Below are positions 53,575 to 62,975 of a stretch of 64,000 bases of DNA, piece by piece. A program made the position numbers and the translations under genes. Under the pieces are notes generated by a model, which was not told where the DNA came from, did not search any database, and saw only the letters and a program-made list of their open reading frames with translations. The first letter of the stretch is position 1, and each line of letters begins with the position of its first letter. Source of the stretch: Oscillatoria princeps RMCB-10 (GTDB taxonomy: Bacteria > Cyanobacteriota > Cyanobacteriia > Cyanobacteriales > Oscillatoriaceae); the NCBI GenBank assembly GCA_019359235.1, contig JAHHHT010000001.1, positions 186,001-250,000 of the forward strand, written 5' to 3'.

Positions 53575-55416
53575 GTGAATAAACGGTGGAGAAATGCGGG
53601 ACTGTACGCACTGCTGGCGATCGTTGTCATTGCGCTATTTACCGCTTTTTTTGAAAAACAGCCCCAGAGCAGAGAGAGCTGGCGATACAGTCAGTTTATT
53701 CAGGAAGTTGAAGGCAAAAAAGTAGAGAAAGTAAGTATAAGCGCTGACCGGACGCGAGCCTTGGTGCAGGCTTCTGACGGCAACAAGGTGATGGTCAACC
53801 TGCCTCCCAACGACCCCGACCTGATCAATATCCTGACGGAGAACAGGGTCAATATTGAAGTGCTGCCGACGAGCGATGAAGGCTTTTGGCTGAAGGCGCT
53901 CAGCAGCCTGTTCTTCCCCATCCTGCTGCTGGTGGGCTTGTTCTTCTTGCTGCGCCGCGCCCAAGCGGGTCCGGGCTCTCAGGCGATGAACTTTGGCAAA
54001 TCTAAGGCCAGAGTGCAAATGGAGCCGAACACGCAAGTGACGTTTGGGGATGTGGCCGGCATTGACCAAGCGAAGCTGGAACTGAGCGAGGTGGTGGACT
54101 TCCTGAAGAACGCTGACCGGTTCACTGCTGTGGGGGCGAAGATTCCCAAGGGGGTGCTGCTTGTTGGGCCTCCGGGCACCGGCAAGACGCTGCTGGCCAA
54201 GGCGGTGGCCGGTGAGGCGGGCGTGCCTTTCTTCTCGATTTCGGGTTCGGAATTTGTGGAAATGTTCGTGGGTGTGGGTGCGTCCCGCGTCCGCGACTTG
54301 TTCGAGCAAGCCAAGTCCAACGCACCGTGCATCGTGTTCATCGATGAAATTGATGCGGTGGGCCGGCAGCGGGGTGCCGGTTTGGGCGGCGGTAACGACG
54401 AGCGCGAGCAAACGCTCAACCAGCTGCTGACTGAAATGGACGGCTTTGAGGGCAACACCGGCATAATTATAATAGCCGCGACTAACCGCCCCGACGTGCT
54501 GGATGCGGCGCTGCTGCGCCCGGGCCGGTTTGACCGCCAGGTGGTGGTGGATCGCCCGGACTATGCGGGACGTCTGGAAATTCTCAATGTCCACTCTCGC
54601 GGCAAGACGCTGGCGAAGGATGTGGATCTGGAGAAGATCGCTCGCCGCACTCCGGGGTTCACCGGCGCTGATTTGTCGAACTTGCTGAATGAAGCGGCTA
54701 TTTTGGCGGCGCGCCGCAACCTGACGGAAATCTCGATGGATGAGGTGAACGACGCCATCGACCGGGTGCTGGCCGGCCCTGAGAAGAAAGACCGGGTGAT
54801 GAGCGAGAAGCGCAAAACTCTGGTGGCGTATCACGAAGCGGGGCACGCTTTGGTGGGTGCGCTGATGCCGGATTACGACCCGGTGCAGAAGATTAGCATT
54901 ATCCCTCGCGGTCGCGCCGGCGGTTTGACCTGGTTCACGCCTAGCGAGGACCGGATGGATTCCGGTCTGTACAGCCGGTCTTACCTGCAAAATCAGATGG
55001 CGGTTGCCTTGGGCGGTCGGGTTGCTGAAGAGATTATCTTCGGTGAGGAAGAGGTGACGACGGGTGCCTCGAATGACTTGCAGCAGGTGGCGAGGGTTGC
55101 CCGCCAGATGGTGATGCGGTTCGGCATGAGCGAGCGCTTGGGGCCGGTGGCCCTGGGCCGCCAGCAAGGCAATATGTTCCTGGGCCGGGATATCATGGCG
55201 GAGCGGGATTTTTCTGAAGAAACCGCCTCTGTGATTGATGAAGAGGTGAGCACCCTTGTGGGGCAAGCTTACCGCCGCGCTAAGGAAGTGCTGGTCAACA
55301 ACCGTCACGTTCTGGACACGCTGGCAGAAATGCTGGTTGAGAAGGAAACGGTTGACTCCGAGGAACTGCAGGATTTGCTGGCCAATAGCGATGTGAAGAT
55401 GGCGGCGATTGCCTGA
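53575..55416 (+). CDS. ftsH: ATP-dependent zinc metalloprotease FtsH
   Basis: A 613-residue membrane AAA protease that degrades damaged membrane proteins, including photosystem II D1 when in the right hetero-complex. Two membrane helices (residues 8-26 and 107-126) flank a luminal/periplasmic domain. AAA motifs: Walker A GPPGTGKT at 198-205, Walker [33 protein letters not shown]. The zinc site is HEAGH from residue 420. Cyanobacteria have four FtsH forms. This N-terminus ([17 protein letters not shown]) looks like the FtsH1/FtsH3-type essential subunits, but I cannot be certain. GTG 53575 has GGAGG about 11 nt upstream. Confidence 0.95.
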   Translation: MNKRWRNAGLYALLAIVVIALFTAFFEKQPQSRESWRYSQFIQEVEGKKVEKVSISADRTRALVQASDGNKVMVNLPPNDPDLINILTENRVNIEVLPTSDEGFWLKALSSLFFPILLLVGLFFLLRRAQAGPGSQAMNFGKSKARVQMEPNTQVTFGDVAGIDQAKLELSEVVDFLKNADRFTAVGAKIPKGVLLVGPPGTGKTLLAKAVAGEAGVPFFSISGSEFVEMFVGVGASRVRDLFEQAKSNAPCIVFIDEIDAVGRQRGAGLGGGNDEREQTLNQLLTEMDGFEGNTGIIIIAATNRPDVLDAALLRPGRFDRQVVVDRPDYAGRLEILNVHSRGKTLAKDVDLEKIARRTPGFTGADLSNLLNEAAILAARRNLTEISMDEVNDAIDRVLAGPEKKDRVMSEKRKTLVAYHEAGHALVGALMPDYDPVQKISIIPRGRAGGLTWFTPSEDRMDSGLYSRSYLQNQMAVALGGRVAEEIIFGEEEVTTGASNDLQQVARVARQMVMRFGMSERLGPVALGRQQGNMFLGRDIMAERDFSEETASVIDEEVSTLVGQAYRRAKEVLVNNRHVLDTLAEMLVEKETVDSEELQDLLANSDVKMAAIA

Positions 55417-55433
55417 GCGAGCAGGTTTGTTGA

Positions 55434-55515
55434 AGAAACCGGGTTTCTTTGAAGAAACCGGGTTTCTCAATGGATGCCAGAAACCCGGTTTCTTTGAAGA
55501 AACCGGGTTTTTCAG
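55434..55515. repeat. AGAAACCCGGTTTCT repeats after ftsH
   Basis: Four copies of GAAGAAACCGGGTTTCTT in alternate orientation fill the region after the ftsH stop. A GCAGGGTGCGTTCCCC palindrome at 55526-55561 follows. Stacked hairpins here may terminate ftsH and, from the other side, rpsU. Confidence 0.8.
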
Positions 55516-55655
55516 TGTTCAGCTTGCAGGGTGCGTTCCCCCCAGGGAACGCACCCTACTTCTACTGGCTTAAGTGTTGCGCGGCAAAAATCAGAAATGA
55601 TGCCAGCGGTTTTGAGTGAATCTGGGGTATTTCAGAGGCGCTCGCGTCCTCTCTA

Positions 55656-55835
55656 CTAGCGGAAACGTCTCTTGCGTCTGGCGGCAACGGCTTTGCGTTT
55701 GCGTTTTTCGATCGGAGTTTCAAAGTGCCGGCGATTTTTTACATCTGCCAAAATCCCTGCTCGGGAGACTTGACGTTTGAAGCGGCGCAGAGCCGATTCA
55801 ATTCCTTCGTTTTCGCCTAGAACCACTTGGGTCAT
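55656..55835 (-). CDS. rpsU: 30S ribosomal protein S21
   Basis: A 59-residue, very basic protein starting [20 protein letters not shown], with the S21 core [19 protein letters not shown] and the tail [17 protein letters not shown]21 helps 30S subunits start translation. The coding frame is too short for many automatic gene callers, but the match is clear. It lies downstream of an RRM-protein gene on the same strand (188 bp apart), an arrangement known from Anabaena rbp-rpsU pairs that respond to cold. The ATG at 55835 is preceded by AAGGAGCAAGA. Confidence 0.95.
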   Translation of the reverse strand: MTQVVLGENEGIESALRRFKRQVSRAGILADVKNRRHFETPIEKRKRKAVAARRKRRFR

Positions 55836-56023
55836 TCTTGCTCCTTAATTACTAGAGGTTATTGGGTTGCTTGTCTCAGTTGTAGGTGTCAGGGGTCAGG
55901 TGCCTGCTGTCGGGTGTCGGGTGTCAGGGCAAGAAGCCAGAATCCAGAATCCTGAAGAAAAAAAATAATTTTTATACAAGGCAGAATTGCCGAGCTTCTG
56001 AGTGCTGACGGCCCAAAGCTATT

Positions 56024-56350
56024 TTAATAGCGTCCGCGAGAGGGTCTGCCGCCGCCGTAACCGCCGCCTCCCCTGTTCCCGCCACCGCGACCGCCTGCGG
56101 GCCGGTCTTCGCGGGGCTTGGCCTTGTTTACCTTGAGGTCGCGGCCCATCCACTCCGCGCCATCGAGGGCTTCAATGGCTGCGGTTTCTTCAGCCTCTGT
56201 TGCCATTTCCACGAAACCAAAGCCGCGCGGCTGACCGGTTTCGCGGTCTGTTGGCAGATTAACCCGCTTAACGGTTCCGTATTCGGCAAAAACAGTGGTG
56301 AGGTCCTCTTGCGTTGCATCGTGGGAGAGGTTCCCTACATAGATCGACAT
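56024..56350 (-). CDS. RRM-type RNA-binding protein
   Basis: A 108-residue cyanobacterial Rbp protein. A single RRM (residues 1-80) has RNP2 in [13 protein letters not shown] and RNP1 in RGFGFVEM, then a Gly/Arg-rich tail ([21 protein letters not shown]). Members bind mRNA and poly-U/G and are often cold-induced, acting as RNA chaperones; some direct mRNA to the thylakoid membrane. It is followed by rpsU. The upstream region (56351-56480) is AT-balanced and probably a long 5' UTR, as found for cold-regulated rbp genes. Confidence 0.93.
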   Translation of the reverse strand: MSIYVGNLSHDATQEDLTTVFAEYGTVKRVNLPTDRETGQPRGFGFVEMATEAEETAAIEALDGAEWMGRDLKVNKAKPREDRPAGGRGGGNRGGGGYGGGRPSRGRY

Positions 56351-57168
56351 GGAATAGCTCCAACGTTAGACAGTGTAGAGATTCAGGTTCGGAGATATAC
56401 CTGCCGGTACAGAAGAGTAGAGTCTCTCGCAATTCTGTAGCGAAGAAAACATCCTACAACCGAATCCAGTTCACAAACTACAGTTTAGCACACTGGAAAA
56501 GGCGTAAGCGTTGCGGGACGCGACAGCGTCCTTGGCCTCGGAAAGGGCTTTGAAACGAGCCCGTCTCTCGGATAGCCGCTGATCGCCGGCTTTCGGGGAG
56601 GGGGTTTTGGCCATCAGTGGCTGCCTTTTAGCCGCCGCTGTCAAGCTGCTGCGGTGTGGCGAGAGTGGCGGCTTTGGGGGCTTTGGCAGAAAAATTTTTA
56701 TCCCGCACGCTGCCGGGATGCCGGTGATGGTTTGGGAAGGGCTGCCGGTGCGAGCAGCGCGATTGGCCCGGCGCAAGAGGGTCTGGCGTCTGCTATCACC
56801 GATTGGCCCTGTACTGCTATTTTTTGACGGTCGGACTTAATCGGAACACCCTCATGTAAAAGCCTGATTGCCTGCGCCTTCATTATCATTAAGTGGAGCT
56901 AGATGATAATGAAAGAGTGCTTGAAACCCTTGCCCTGTGAGAGGTTATTTAAAATCTAGCGATAGAAAAATTGCCGGGCGTTAAATTCCGCCCGCAGGGA
57001 TGCCAGAGTACATTAATATAAACTCTGGAGTTCATATTTATTCACATTTTTTTTAGAAAAATAGCTAGTGGATGCGGGAAGAAGATGTTTAAATAGTAGA
57101 GTAGCTGTTTGCATATTTCTGGCCAAACTTTTCTTCAGACCGTTGTAGCCTTAGAAGGGGTAACGCAG
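56351..57168. other. divergent intergenic region between rbp and the dynamin cluster
   Basis: About 820 bp without a supported gene. The part near 56360-56480 is the likely rbp leader. A GCGTAAGCGTTGCGGGACGCG/GACAGCGTCC repeat lies at about 56503-56535. The AT-rich stretch 57010-57100 (TTCATATTTATTCACATTTTTTTTAG) is the likely promoter zone for the dynamin cluster. Confidence 0.5.
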
Positions 57169-57498
57169 ATGAATGCTAAAAAAGATCCAGACAACGATCT
57201 TCAGCGACGGGAACGAGAGCTACAGGAGCGAGAGCGTGCGATTCGACTCCGGGAACTAGAGGCGGAAATCGCTCAAAAGGAGCCGCCTCTGTACCAAACC
57301 AAGAAGCACCAGCAGCCTGAGGGCTCCCTAGCCGTGTGGTACAAGAGACTGGCGCAAGTGGGGAAGTTTGTGGCCCTTGTTATTGCTGGCGCTGTGGCTT
57401 TTCAGCTGGCTCAGGGGATAACGGCTGTAATTGTGGTGGGCGGGCTCGGCTTTATCGCATACAAACTTTTCTTTGAGTCAGAGAAAAAAGAGCGCTAG
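57169..57498 (+). CDS. small coiled-coil membrane protein preceding dynamins
   Basis: A 109-residue protein of unknown family. Residues 5-38 form a strongly charged helix (NDLQRRERELQERERAIRLRELEAEIAQ), likely a coiled coil. Residues 65-102 are hydrophobic with two possible membrane helices (VGKFVALVIAGAVAFQLA and ITAVIVVGGLGFIAYKLFF), ending in a basic/acidic tail. The ATG at 57169 has AAGGGG about 10 nt upstream. It lies 213 bp before the first dynamin-like gene on the same strand. A role as membrane anchor or adaptor for the dynamins is a guess from position and topology. Confidence 0.7.
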   Translation: MNAKKDPDNDLQRRERELQERERAIRLRELEAEIAQKEPPLYQTKKHQQPEGSLAVWYKRLAQVGKFVALVIAGAVAFQLAQGITAVIVVGGLGFIAYKLFFESEKKER

Positions 57499-57711
57499 AC
57501 TCTCGGCAATTCAGGGAATTTGCGGGCGGGAGATGAAAATGAAAAAAGGCTTAACAATTAACGCCGCTAAGAGCAAAAGCAAAAAACAGTTTACCTGTGA
57601 AAAACTGGCCGGTTGTGATTCGATACCCCACGCCGCCCGCACCGGCACGAAGTGGTTCCTAACCGGCAGATTCATTGCTGTCCAAAGATAATAGATTGTC
57701 AAATAACAAAC

Positions 57712-59790
57712 ATGAAAGCGAAAGTCGAAACCGTCAGCTTCCTGAACGATTTGGAGCGAGTGGCCCGAACGCGGCAGGGGATTGCCAATCATTTGAGTGA
57801 GATTGCGGAAACTCTGACTCGGGCTGAAATAGAGGGAGAGAGGGCATCGGGAAAACTGGGTTTAGAAAACGAGATAGAAGACATCACGATTGCCAGTCAA
57901 AATTTGCGGCAGGGCGTGTTCCGGCTTCTCGTTTTAGGGGACATGAAGCGGGGCAAAAGCACCTTCCTCAATGCCTTAATCGGGGAAAACTTGCTGCCGG
58001 CTGATGTGAATCCCTGTACGGCGGTGCTGACGGTGCTGCGCTACGGAACAGAAAAGAAAGTTACCGTTTACTTTAAAACCGGCGGGCGTCCGGAGAAGCT
58101 GGATTTCAAAAGTTTTAAAGAGCGATACACCATTGACCCCAGCGAGGCGAAGCAACTGGAAGAGCAGAAAAAGCAAGCCTTTCCAGACGTCAGCTATGCC
58201 GTGGTGGAGTATCCCCTGCCGCTGCTGGAAAAAGGAGTGGAAATTGTTGACAGTCCGGGGCTAAATGATACAGAAGCGCGAAACGAACTGGCGCTCAATT
58301 ATATCAACAGCTGTCAGGCTATCCTGTTCGTGCTCAGGGCGTCACAGCCTTGCACGCTGGAGGAGCGCCGCTACCTGGACAATTATATCAAAGGTCGGGG
58401 GTTAACGGTTTTCTTCTTGATTAATGCTTGGGATGAGATCCGGAAAGGACTGATTGACCCGGATGATGCGGAGGAGATCAAAGAAGCAGAGGAGAAACTG
58501 CGGCGGGTTTTTCAAAGCAACCTGGCTGACTACTGTCAGGTGGATGGGGACGATATGTATGAGGAGCGGGTGTTCGAGATTTCGTCGCTGCAGGCACTGC
58601 GCCGGCGGGTGAAGAACCCAGAGGATTCTCTTGATGGAACTGGCTTTTCAGAGTTTTTGGCCGCACTTAACACTTTTTTGACTCAGGAAAGGGCTGTGGC
58701 GGAATTGCGACAAGCTCGCACTCTGGCACGCCAAACTTACAGCCGGACGCACGAAGGGATTGAGCGCCGCATCCCCTTGCTGGAGCGGGATGTGGATGAA
58801 TTGAAACGCCGGATTAGCTCAGTGCAGCCTGAGTTCGAGAAACTCGCTGAGATTCGCGACCAATTTCAGGAGGAAATTAGAATCACGCGGGACCGCAAGG
58901 CGAAAGGCATTGCTGATTCGTTTCGGGCATACATCTTGAATTTAGGCAATACCTTTGAGTCAGATTTCTTGCGCTACCAGCCAGACTTGGGCTTTCTTGA
59001 TTCCCTGAGCAAGGGCAAACGGGAAGAGTTTAATGCTGCGTTCAAGCGGGCGTTTGAGCAGTACATCAGTGACAAGATTGCGGCTTGGGAACTGACTGCG
59101 GAGCGGGAGATGAAGGAGGCTTTTGCGCAACTGGCGCGGAGTGCGGCGAGCTATGGCGCGAGCTACAGTCAGGTGATAGATTCGATGACTGAGAAGCTGA
59201 TCGGGCAAAAAGTCTCTGCCGGCACTAATATCGAGATGGACGACAGTTCGCCGGCATGGGCGAGTTGGGCGATGGGGTTTTTGTCACTCGCTTCGGGTAA
59301 TATTGCCGGTGTGGCGCTCGCCGGTGCCGGTTTCGACTGGAAAAATATCCTGGTCAACTGGTTCGCTGTGATTGGCATCAGCAGCTTTTTGGTGATTTTT
59401 ACGGGGACATTTCTCGGGCCGGTGGGCATGGCGCTCGTCGGTTTGGGGGTTGGGGCTTTTCAAGCGGAGCAAGCTCGGAAAGAATTTCTGAGCGCTACCA
59501 AGAAAGAGTTTGTGAAATATCTGCCTCAGCTGGCGCAGGCGCAGTGGCAGCCGGTGTGTGATACTGTAAAAGAGTGTTTTGAGGTGTACGAGCGTGAAGT
59601 GACCAAGCGGGTGAATGATGACATTAAGGCCAGAAAGGCTGAGTTAGATAATCTGCTCCAGCAAAAGGAGTCCCGTGAAATTAATCGGGAGACAGAAGTC
59701 AGCCGGCTGCGAGCTTTGGATGCCGGTGTGCTGTCGGAATGTCGCAGCATTGACTCTGTGTGGCAGCAGTTACTGTCCTACTCGGGCTAA
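57712..59790 (+). CDS. bacterial dynamin-like protein, copy 1
   Basis: A 692-residue large GTPase, the same size class as Nostoc punctiforme BDLP (693). GTPase motifs: G1 GDMKRGKST (76-84), G2 Thr103 in NPCTAV, G3 DSPG (180-183), G4 NAWD (238-241). Helical neck/trunk regions rich in charged heptads flank a hydrophobic paddle at about 515-583 (WASWAMGFLSLASGN, IGISSFLVIFTGTFLGPVGMALVGLG), which should insert in the membrane. The family tubulates or fuses bilayers on GTP binding. The cellular job in cyanobacteria is unsettled (thylakoid shaping, septation or stress repair have been suggested). ATG 57712 is chosen by family start; no clear ribosome site. A tandem paralogue follows. Confidence 0.93.
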   Translation: MKAKVETVSFLNDLERVARTRQGIANHLSEIAETLTRAEIEGERASGKLGLENEIEDITIASQNLRQGVFRLLVLGDMKRGKSTFLNALIGENLLPADVNPCTAVLTVLRYGTEKKVTVYFKTGGRPEKLDFKSFKERYTIDPSEAKQLEEQKKQAFPDVSYAVVEYPLPLLEKGVEIVDSPGLNDTEARNELALNYINSCQAILFVLRASQPCTLEERRYLDNYIKGRGLTVFFLINAWDEIRKGLIDPDDAEEIKEAEEKLRRVFQSNLADYCQVDGDDMYEERVFEISSLQALRRRVKNPEDSLDGTGFSEFLAALNTFLTQERAVAELRQARTLARQTYSRTHEGIERRIPLLERDVDELKRRISSVQPEFEKLAEIRDQFQEEIRITRDRKAKGIADSFRAYILNLGNTFESDFLRYQPDLGFLDSLSKGKREEFNAAFKRAFEQYISDKIAAWELTAEREMKEAFAQLARSAASYGASYSQVIDSMTEKLIGQKVSAGTNIEMDDSSPAWASWAMGFLSLASGNIAGVALAGAGFDWKNILVNWFAVIGISSFLVIFTGTFLGPVGMALVGLGVGAFQAEQARKEFLSATKKEFVKYLPQLAQAQWQPVCDTVKECFEVYEREVTKRVNDDIKARKAELDNLLQQKESREINRETEVSRLRALDAGVLSECRSIDSVWQQLLSYSG

Positions 59791-59800
59791 AATTTAACTC

Positions 59801-59879
59801 AGAAACCCGGTTTCTGGGAGAAACCGGGGTTCTTCAGCCGGAGCCAGAAACCCGGTTTCTGGGAGAAACCGGGTTTCTT
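59801..59879. repeat. AGAAACCCGGTTTCT repeats between the two dynamin genes
   Basis: Two inverted pairs of CAGAAACCCGGTTTCTGGGAG fill most of the 119-bp gap between the dynamin genes. They could weaken or end transcription after copy 1, or stabilise a processed mRNA. Confidence 0.8.
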
Positions 59880-59909
59880 TACATTTTCACGGACTTAAAT
59901 GCAATAAAC

Positions 59910-61988
59910 ATGAGTTACAAAATTGAAACGGAAAATTTCCTCAACGATTTGGAAAAAGTGGCCCGAGTGCGCTCTGAGGTGGCGCGGTGTCTGGGCGGGA
60001 TGGCTGAAACCATAAAGCGAGCCGAAGCAGAAGGAAAGCAGACTTCTGGGGAACTCGGTTTAGAAAGAGAGATGGAAGATATCACCGCAGCCAGCAAGAA
60101 TTTGCGGCGGGGGGTGTTCCGGCTGCTGGTTTTAGGGGATATGAAGCGGGGGAAGAGTACGTTTCTGAATGCTTTAATCGGCGAGAACTTGTTGCCTTCT
60201 GACGTGAATCCCTGCACGGCGCTGCTCACGATTTTGCGCTACGGGACAGAGAAGAAAGTGACGGTTTACTTTAACGATGGCAAAAGCCCGAAACAAACTG
60301 ATTTTAAGAGCTTTAAGCAGGACTACACTATTGACCCCGCTGAGGCAAAGAAGCTGGAGCAAGAAAAGCGGCAAGCTTTTCCAGATGTTGACTGTGCTGT
60401 GGTGGAGTACCCTCTTTCTCTGCTGGAAAAGGGGGTTGAAATTGTGGACAGTCCCGGACTCAATGATACCGAGGCGCGGAACGAGTTATCGCTGGGGTAT
60501 ATTAACAATTGCCACGCGATACTGTTTGTGCTGAGGGCGTCGCAACCCTGCACGCTTGGAGAGCGCCGCTATCTGGAAAATTATATCAAAGGGCGGGGGT
60601 TGAGTGTTTTCTTTCTGATCAATGCGTGGGATCAGGTGCGGGAGAGTTTGATTGACCCTGATGACGAGGAAGAATTGCAAGCAGCGTCACACCGGCTGCG
60701 GCAAGTCTTTAAAGCTAACCTGGCTGAATATTGCCTGGTGGACGGGCAGGATATTTATGATGAGCGCGTGTTTGAGATTTCGGCAATTAAAGCGCTGCGC
60801 CGGCGGGTGAAGGATGCTTCCGCTTCTCTGGCGGGGACTGGGTTCCAAGAGTTTCTCGGCGCACTCAACACGTTTTTGACGAAAGAGCGGGCGATTTCGG
60901 AATTTCGGCAGGCTCGCACTCTGGCGCGCCAGACTTCCGCTCGCGTGCGGGAAGCGATTGAGCGCCGGCTGCCATTACTTGACCAGGATGTCAATGAATT
61001 GAAGCAGAGGATTAGCTCGGTTGAGCCGGAGTTTAACAAGCTGGCAAATATTCGCGACCAGTTTAAGGACGAGATTAGAACGGTGCGCGACAGCAAGGCG
61101 AGAGCGATTGCTGATTCTTTTCGCACTTATGTCCTGAATTTGGGGAATAGCTTTGAAACGGATTTCTTGCGCTACCAGCCCGAGTTGCGGCTGATGGAGT
61201 TTTTTGATGCCGGGAAACGGCAAGCGTTTGAGAAAGCCCTCGGGGAAGCATTCGAGCGGTATGTGAATGACAAGTTTGCTGAGTGGAGTCTGACGGCTCA
61301 GCGGGAGATGGATGCGGCTTTCCTCGGGCTGTCGAAAAGTGCGGCGAACTATGGGGCTTCCTACGCGCAGGTGACGGACAAGATTACTGAGAAGCTGACA
61401 GGACAAAAGATTGCTGTCGGGGGAAGCGCTTCTGGGGAGGATGATTCTCCAGGCTGGGCGCGGTGGGCAATGGGGCTGATTTCTCTGGCGTCGGGGAACT
61501 TTGCCGGTGTGGCGCTGGCGGGTGCCGGTTTTGACTGGAAAAATATTGTGCTGAATTTCCTGACTGTGACCAGCATTTCGATGATTGCGGCTTCGTTTTT
61601 TGGGGTGATGATGGGACCGCTTGCGCTAGGTCTGCTGGGGCTGGGAATGGGTGTGCTGCAAGCGGATCAAGCCCGCAAAGAATTGGTGAAGGCTCTCAAG
61701 AAAGAGCTGGTGAAACACTTGCCTCAGGTGGCTCAAGAGCAGTGGCAGCCCATTAACAGTGCGGTGCAGGAGTGCTTTGACGCTTACGAACGCGAAGTTA
61801 TGAATCGGGTGAATGATGACATTTCGGCGCGGAAGGCTGAGCTAGACAATCTGCTCAAGCAAAAGGAGTCTTATGAAATCAATCGCGGGGCGGAATTGCA
61901 GCGCCTGAAGAAGTTGGAGGCTGATGTTTTTTCGGAAGCGCGAAGTGTTGACACGGCTTATCAGGAATTCCTGGTGTCTCTGAGCTGA
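59910..61988 (+). CDS. bacterial dynamin-like protein, copy 2
   Basis: A 692-residue paralogue of the preceding protein. G1 GDMKRGKST falls at the same residues (76-84), and NPCTAL, DSPGLNDTEARNELS and INAWD match as well. The paddle (WARWAMGLISLASGN, SISMIAASFFGVMMGPLALGLLGLG) is equally placed but its sequence differs. The equal length and lack of visible indels in the first 240 residues mark a tandem duplication later diverged, by eye roughly two-thirds identical in the GTPase domain. A hetero-oligomer is plausible, as in the Campylobacter DLP1/DLP2 pair. The frame is open upstream to 59760, but those codons are AAACCCGG repeat sequence. ATG 59910 matches copy 1's start. Confidence 0.93.
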   Translation: MSYKIETENFLNDLEKVARVRSEVARCLGGMAETIKRAEAEGKQTSGELGLEREMEDITAASKNLRRGVFRLLVLGDMKRGKSTFLNALIGENLLPSDVNPCTALLTILRYGTEKKVTVYFNDGKSPKQTDFKSFKQDYTIDPAEAKKLEQEKRQAFPDVDCAVVEYPLSLLEKGVEIVDSPGLNDTEARNELSLGYINNCHAILFVLRASQPCTLGERRYLENYIKGRGLSVFFLINAWDQVRESLIDPDDEEELQAASHRLRQVFKANLAEYCLVDGQDIYDERVFEISAIKALRRRVKDASASLAGTGFQEFLGALNTFLTKERAISEFRQARTLARQTSARVREAIERRLPLLDQDVNELKQRISSVEPEFNKLANIRDQFKDEIRTVRDSKARAIADSFRTYVLNLGNSFETDFLRYQPELRLMEFFDAGKRQAFEKALGEAFERYVNDKFAEWSLTAQREMDAAFLGLSKSAANYGASYAQVTDKITEKLTGQKIAVGGSASGEDDSPGWARWAMGLISLASGNFAGVALAGAGFDWKNIVLNFLTVTSISMIAASFFGVMMGPLALGLLGLGMGVLQADQARKELVKALKKELVKHLPQVAQEQWQPINSAVQECFDAYEREVMNRVNDDISARKAELDNLLKQKESYEINRGAELQRLKKLEADVFSEARSVDTAYQEFLVSLS

Positions 61989-62002
61989 ACCCCACCCCCC
62001 AA

Positions 62003-62028
62003 CCCCCTCCCCGCCGGCGGGGAGGGGG
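62003..62028. terminator. 26-bp perfect palindrome after dynamin copy 2
   Basis: CCCCCTCCCCGCC followed at once by its complement GGCGGGGAGGGGG, 15 bp after the stop. A very stable hairpin; no T-run, so it may be a transcript-end stabiliser or a dispersed repeat rather than a classical terminator. Confidence 0.55.
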
Positions 62029-62104
62029 AGCCTGGCGAGATGCCGGTGCCAGAAAAGGAGGAATCAATTACACTAAGGTATAGGGAGCTTTTGTGAGGGA
62101 ATCC

Positions 62105-62758
62105 ATGAGCGAATTGCAGACTAAACTGCTGGCGGATACTTGGGTCGCAGCGACTTGGGATGAATACATGCAGGCCATTGAAGACCCTGCCTCCGAAAAA
62201 GCAAAGTGCTATTACCACAATGGACAGTTGAGGATTGAAATGTCGCCGGTTGGAGCTAACCATTCCCGGGATAACGGGATTCTTGCCATATTAGTCTACA
62301 TATTTTGCATGACTAAAGGCATACCGCTGAATTTACTCATCAACTGTAGCTACCGGCAAACGGGTGTGAGAGAGGGGCAGCCAGATATCTCTGGCTACAT
62401 TGGGGAGCGGGCTCAGTTAGCTCCTCAAGGAAATTATGCGGTGGATTTATACAGGAACCAACCTCCAGATTTGGCTGTGGAAGTTGCCGACATCACTCTG
62501 GCGGATGACTTGGGCGAAAAACGAATCATGTACGAGGATTTGGGGGTGGCTGAATACTGGGTGGTGGATGTCAAAAAGGCGCGGATTACTGCGTTTCGGA
62601 TTCTTGCCGGTGGTGGGAGTCAGCGGATTAATGAGTCAAATGTTCTGCCCGGTCTGGCTATGTCTCTGCTGGAGGAGGGGCTGCAGCGCAGTTGCCAGAT
62701 GGATAACATATCTGTCGGCGCTTGGTTTTGGGCTCAGGTTCAAGCCTCACGGCAATGA
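62105..62758 (+). CDS. Uma2 family (DUF820) putative endonuclease
   Basis: A 217-residue protein similar in layout to the one at 34795. It has TWVAATWDEYMQAIED, YYHNGQLRIEMSPVGANHSRDN, PDLAVEVADITLADD, and DLGEKRIMYEDLGVAEYWVVD, the PD-(D/E)XK core. The ATG at 62105 is preceded by GAGGGA at 5 nt; an in-frame GTG at 62093 overlaps that site. It lies between dynamin copy 2 and the third GTPase on the same strand. Uma2 genes are so frequent in these genomes that this position may be chance. Confidence 0.85.
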   Translation: MSELQTKLLADTWVAATWDEYMQAIEDPASEKAKCYYHNGQLRIEMSPVGANHSRDNGILAILVYIFCMTKGIPLNLLINCSYRQTGVREGQPDISGYIGERAQLAPQGNYAVDLYRNQPPDLAVEVADITLADDLGEKRIMYEDLGVAEYWVVDVKKARITAFRILAGGGSQRINESNVLPGLAMSLLEEGLQRSCQMDNISVGAWFWAQVQASRQ

Positions 62759-62797
62759 TTCAGGGAACAGGTAGTGTGTGAAAAGTAGTGATTTTAT

Positions 62798-62919
62798 GAA
62801 CCGCCAAGACGCAGAGGGCGCAGAGGAAGGAAAAGATGTAGGGGCGAAGCATCCGGGCGATAGGCTATCGGTTTTATTGAAAACTTTCTCACCGGATGCT
62901 TCGCCCTTACCGGGGGAAG
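62798..62919. repeat. CCGCCAAGACGCAGAGGGCGCAGAGG repeat and GGGGCGAAGCAT palindrome
   Basis: A CCGCCAAGACGCAGAG unit (about 62801-62826), related to the units near 22567 and in the tail of the gene at 18595, is followed by an inverted pair GTAGGGGCGAAGCATCCGG / CCGGATGCTTCGCCCTTAC (62839-62919) like that at 14982. Confidence 0.75.
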
Positions 62920-62975
62920 CTATTACTATTTTCCCCCCTCAAACCGCACATTTTTAACTATCTGGAAACAGGAAT

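Noticed and set aside
53635-55470. 611-codon frame antisense to ftsH
   Set aside because: The mirror of the ftsH coding strand (His/Arg-rich), a codon-bias artefact despite its length.
57534-57691. 52-codon frame between the small membrane protein and dynamin copy 1
   Set aside because: GGGAG precedes the ATG, but the product is low-complexity and matches no family; insufficient support.
59760-59909. N-terminal extension of dynamin copy 2
   Set aside because: It translates AAACCCGGTTTC repeats (ETRFLGETG twice); the paralogue's start aligns with ATG 59910.
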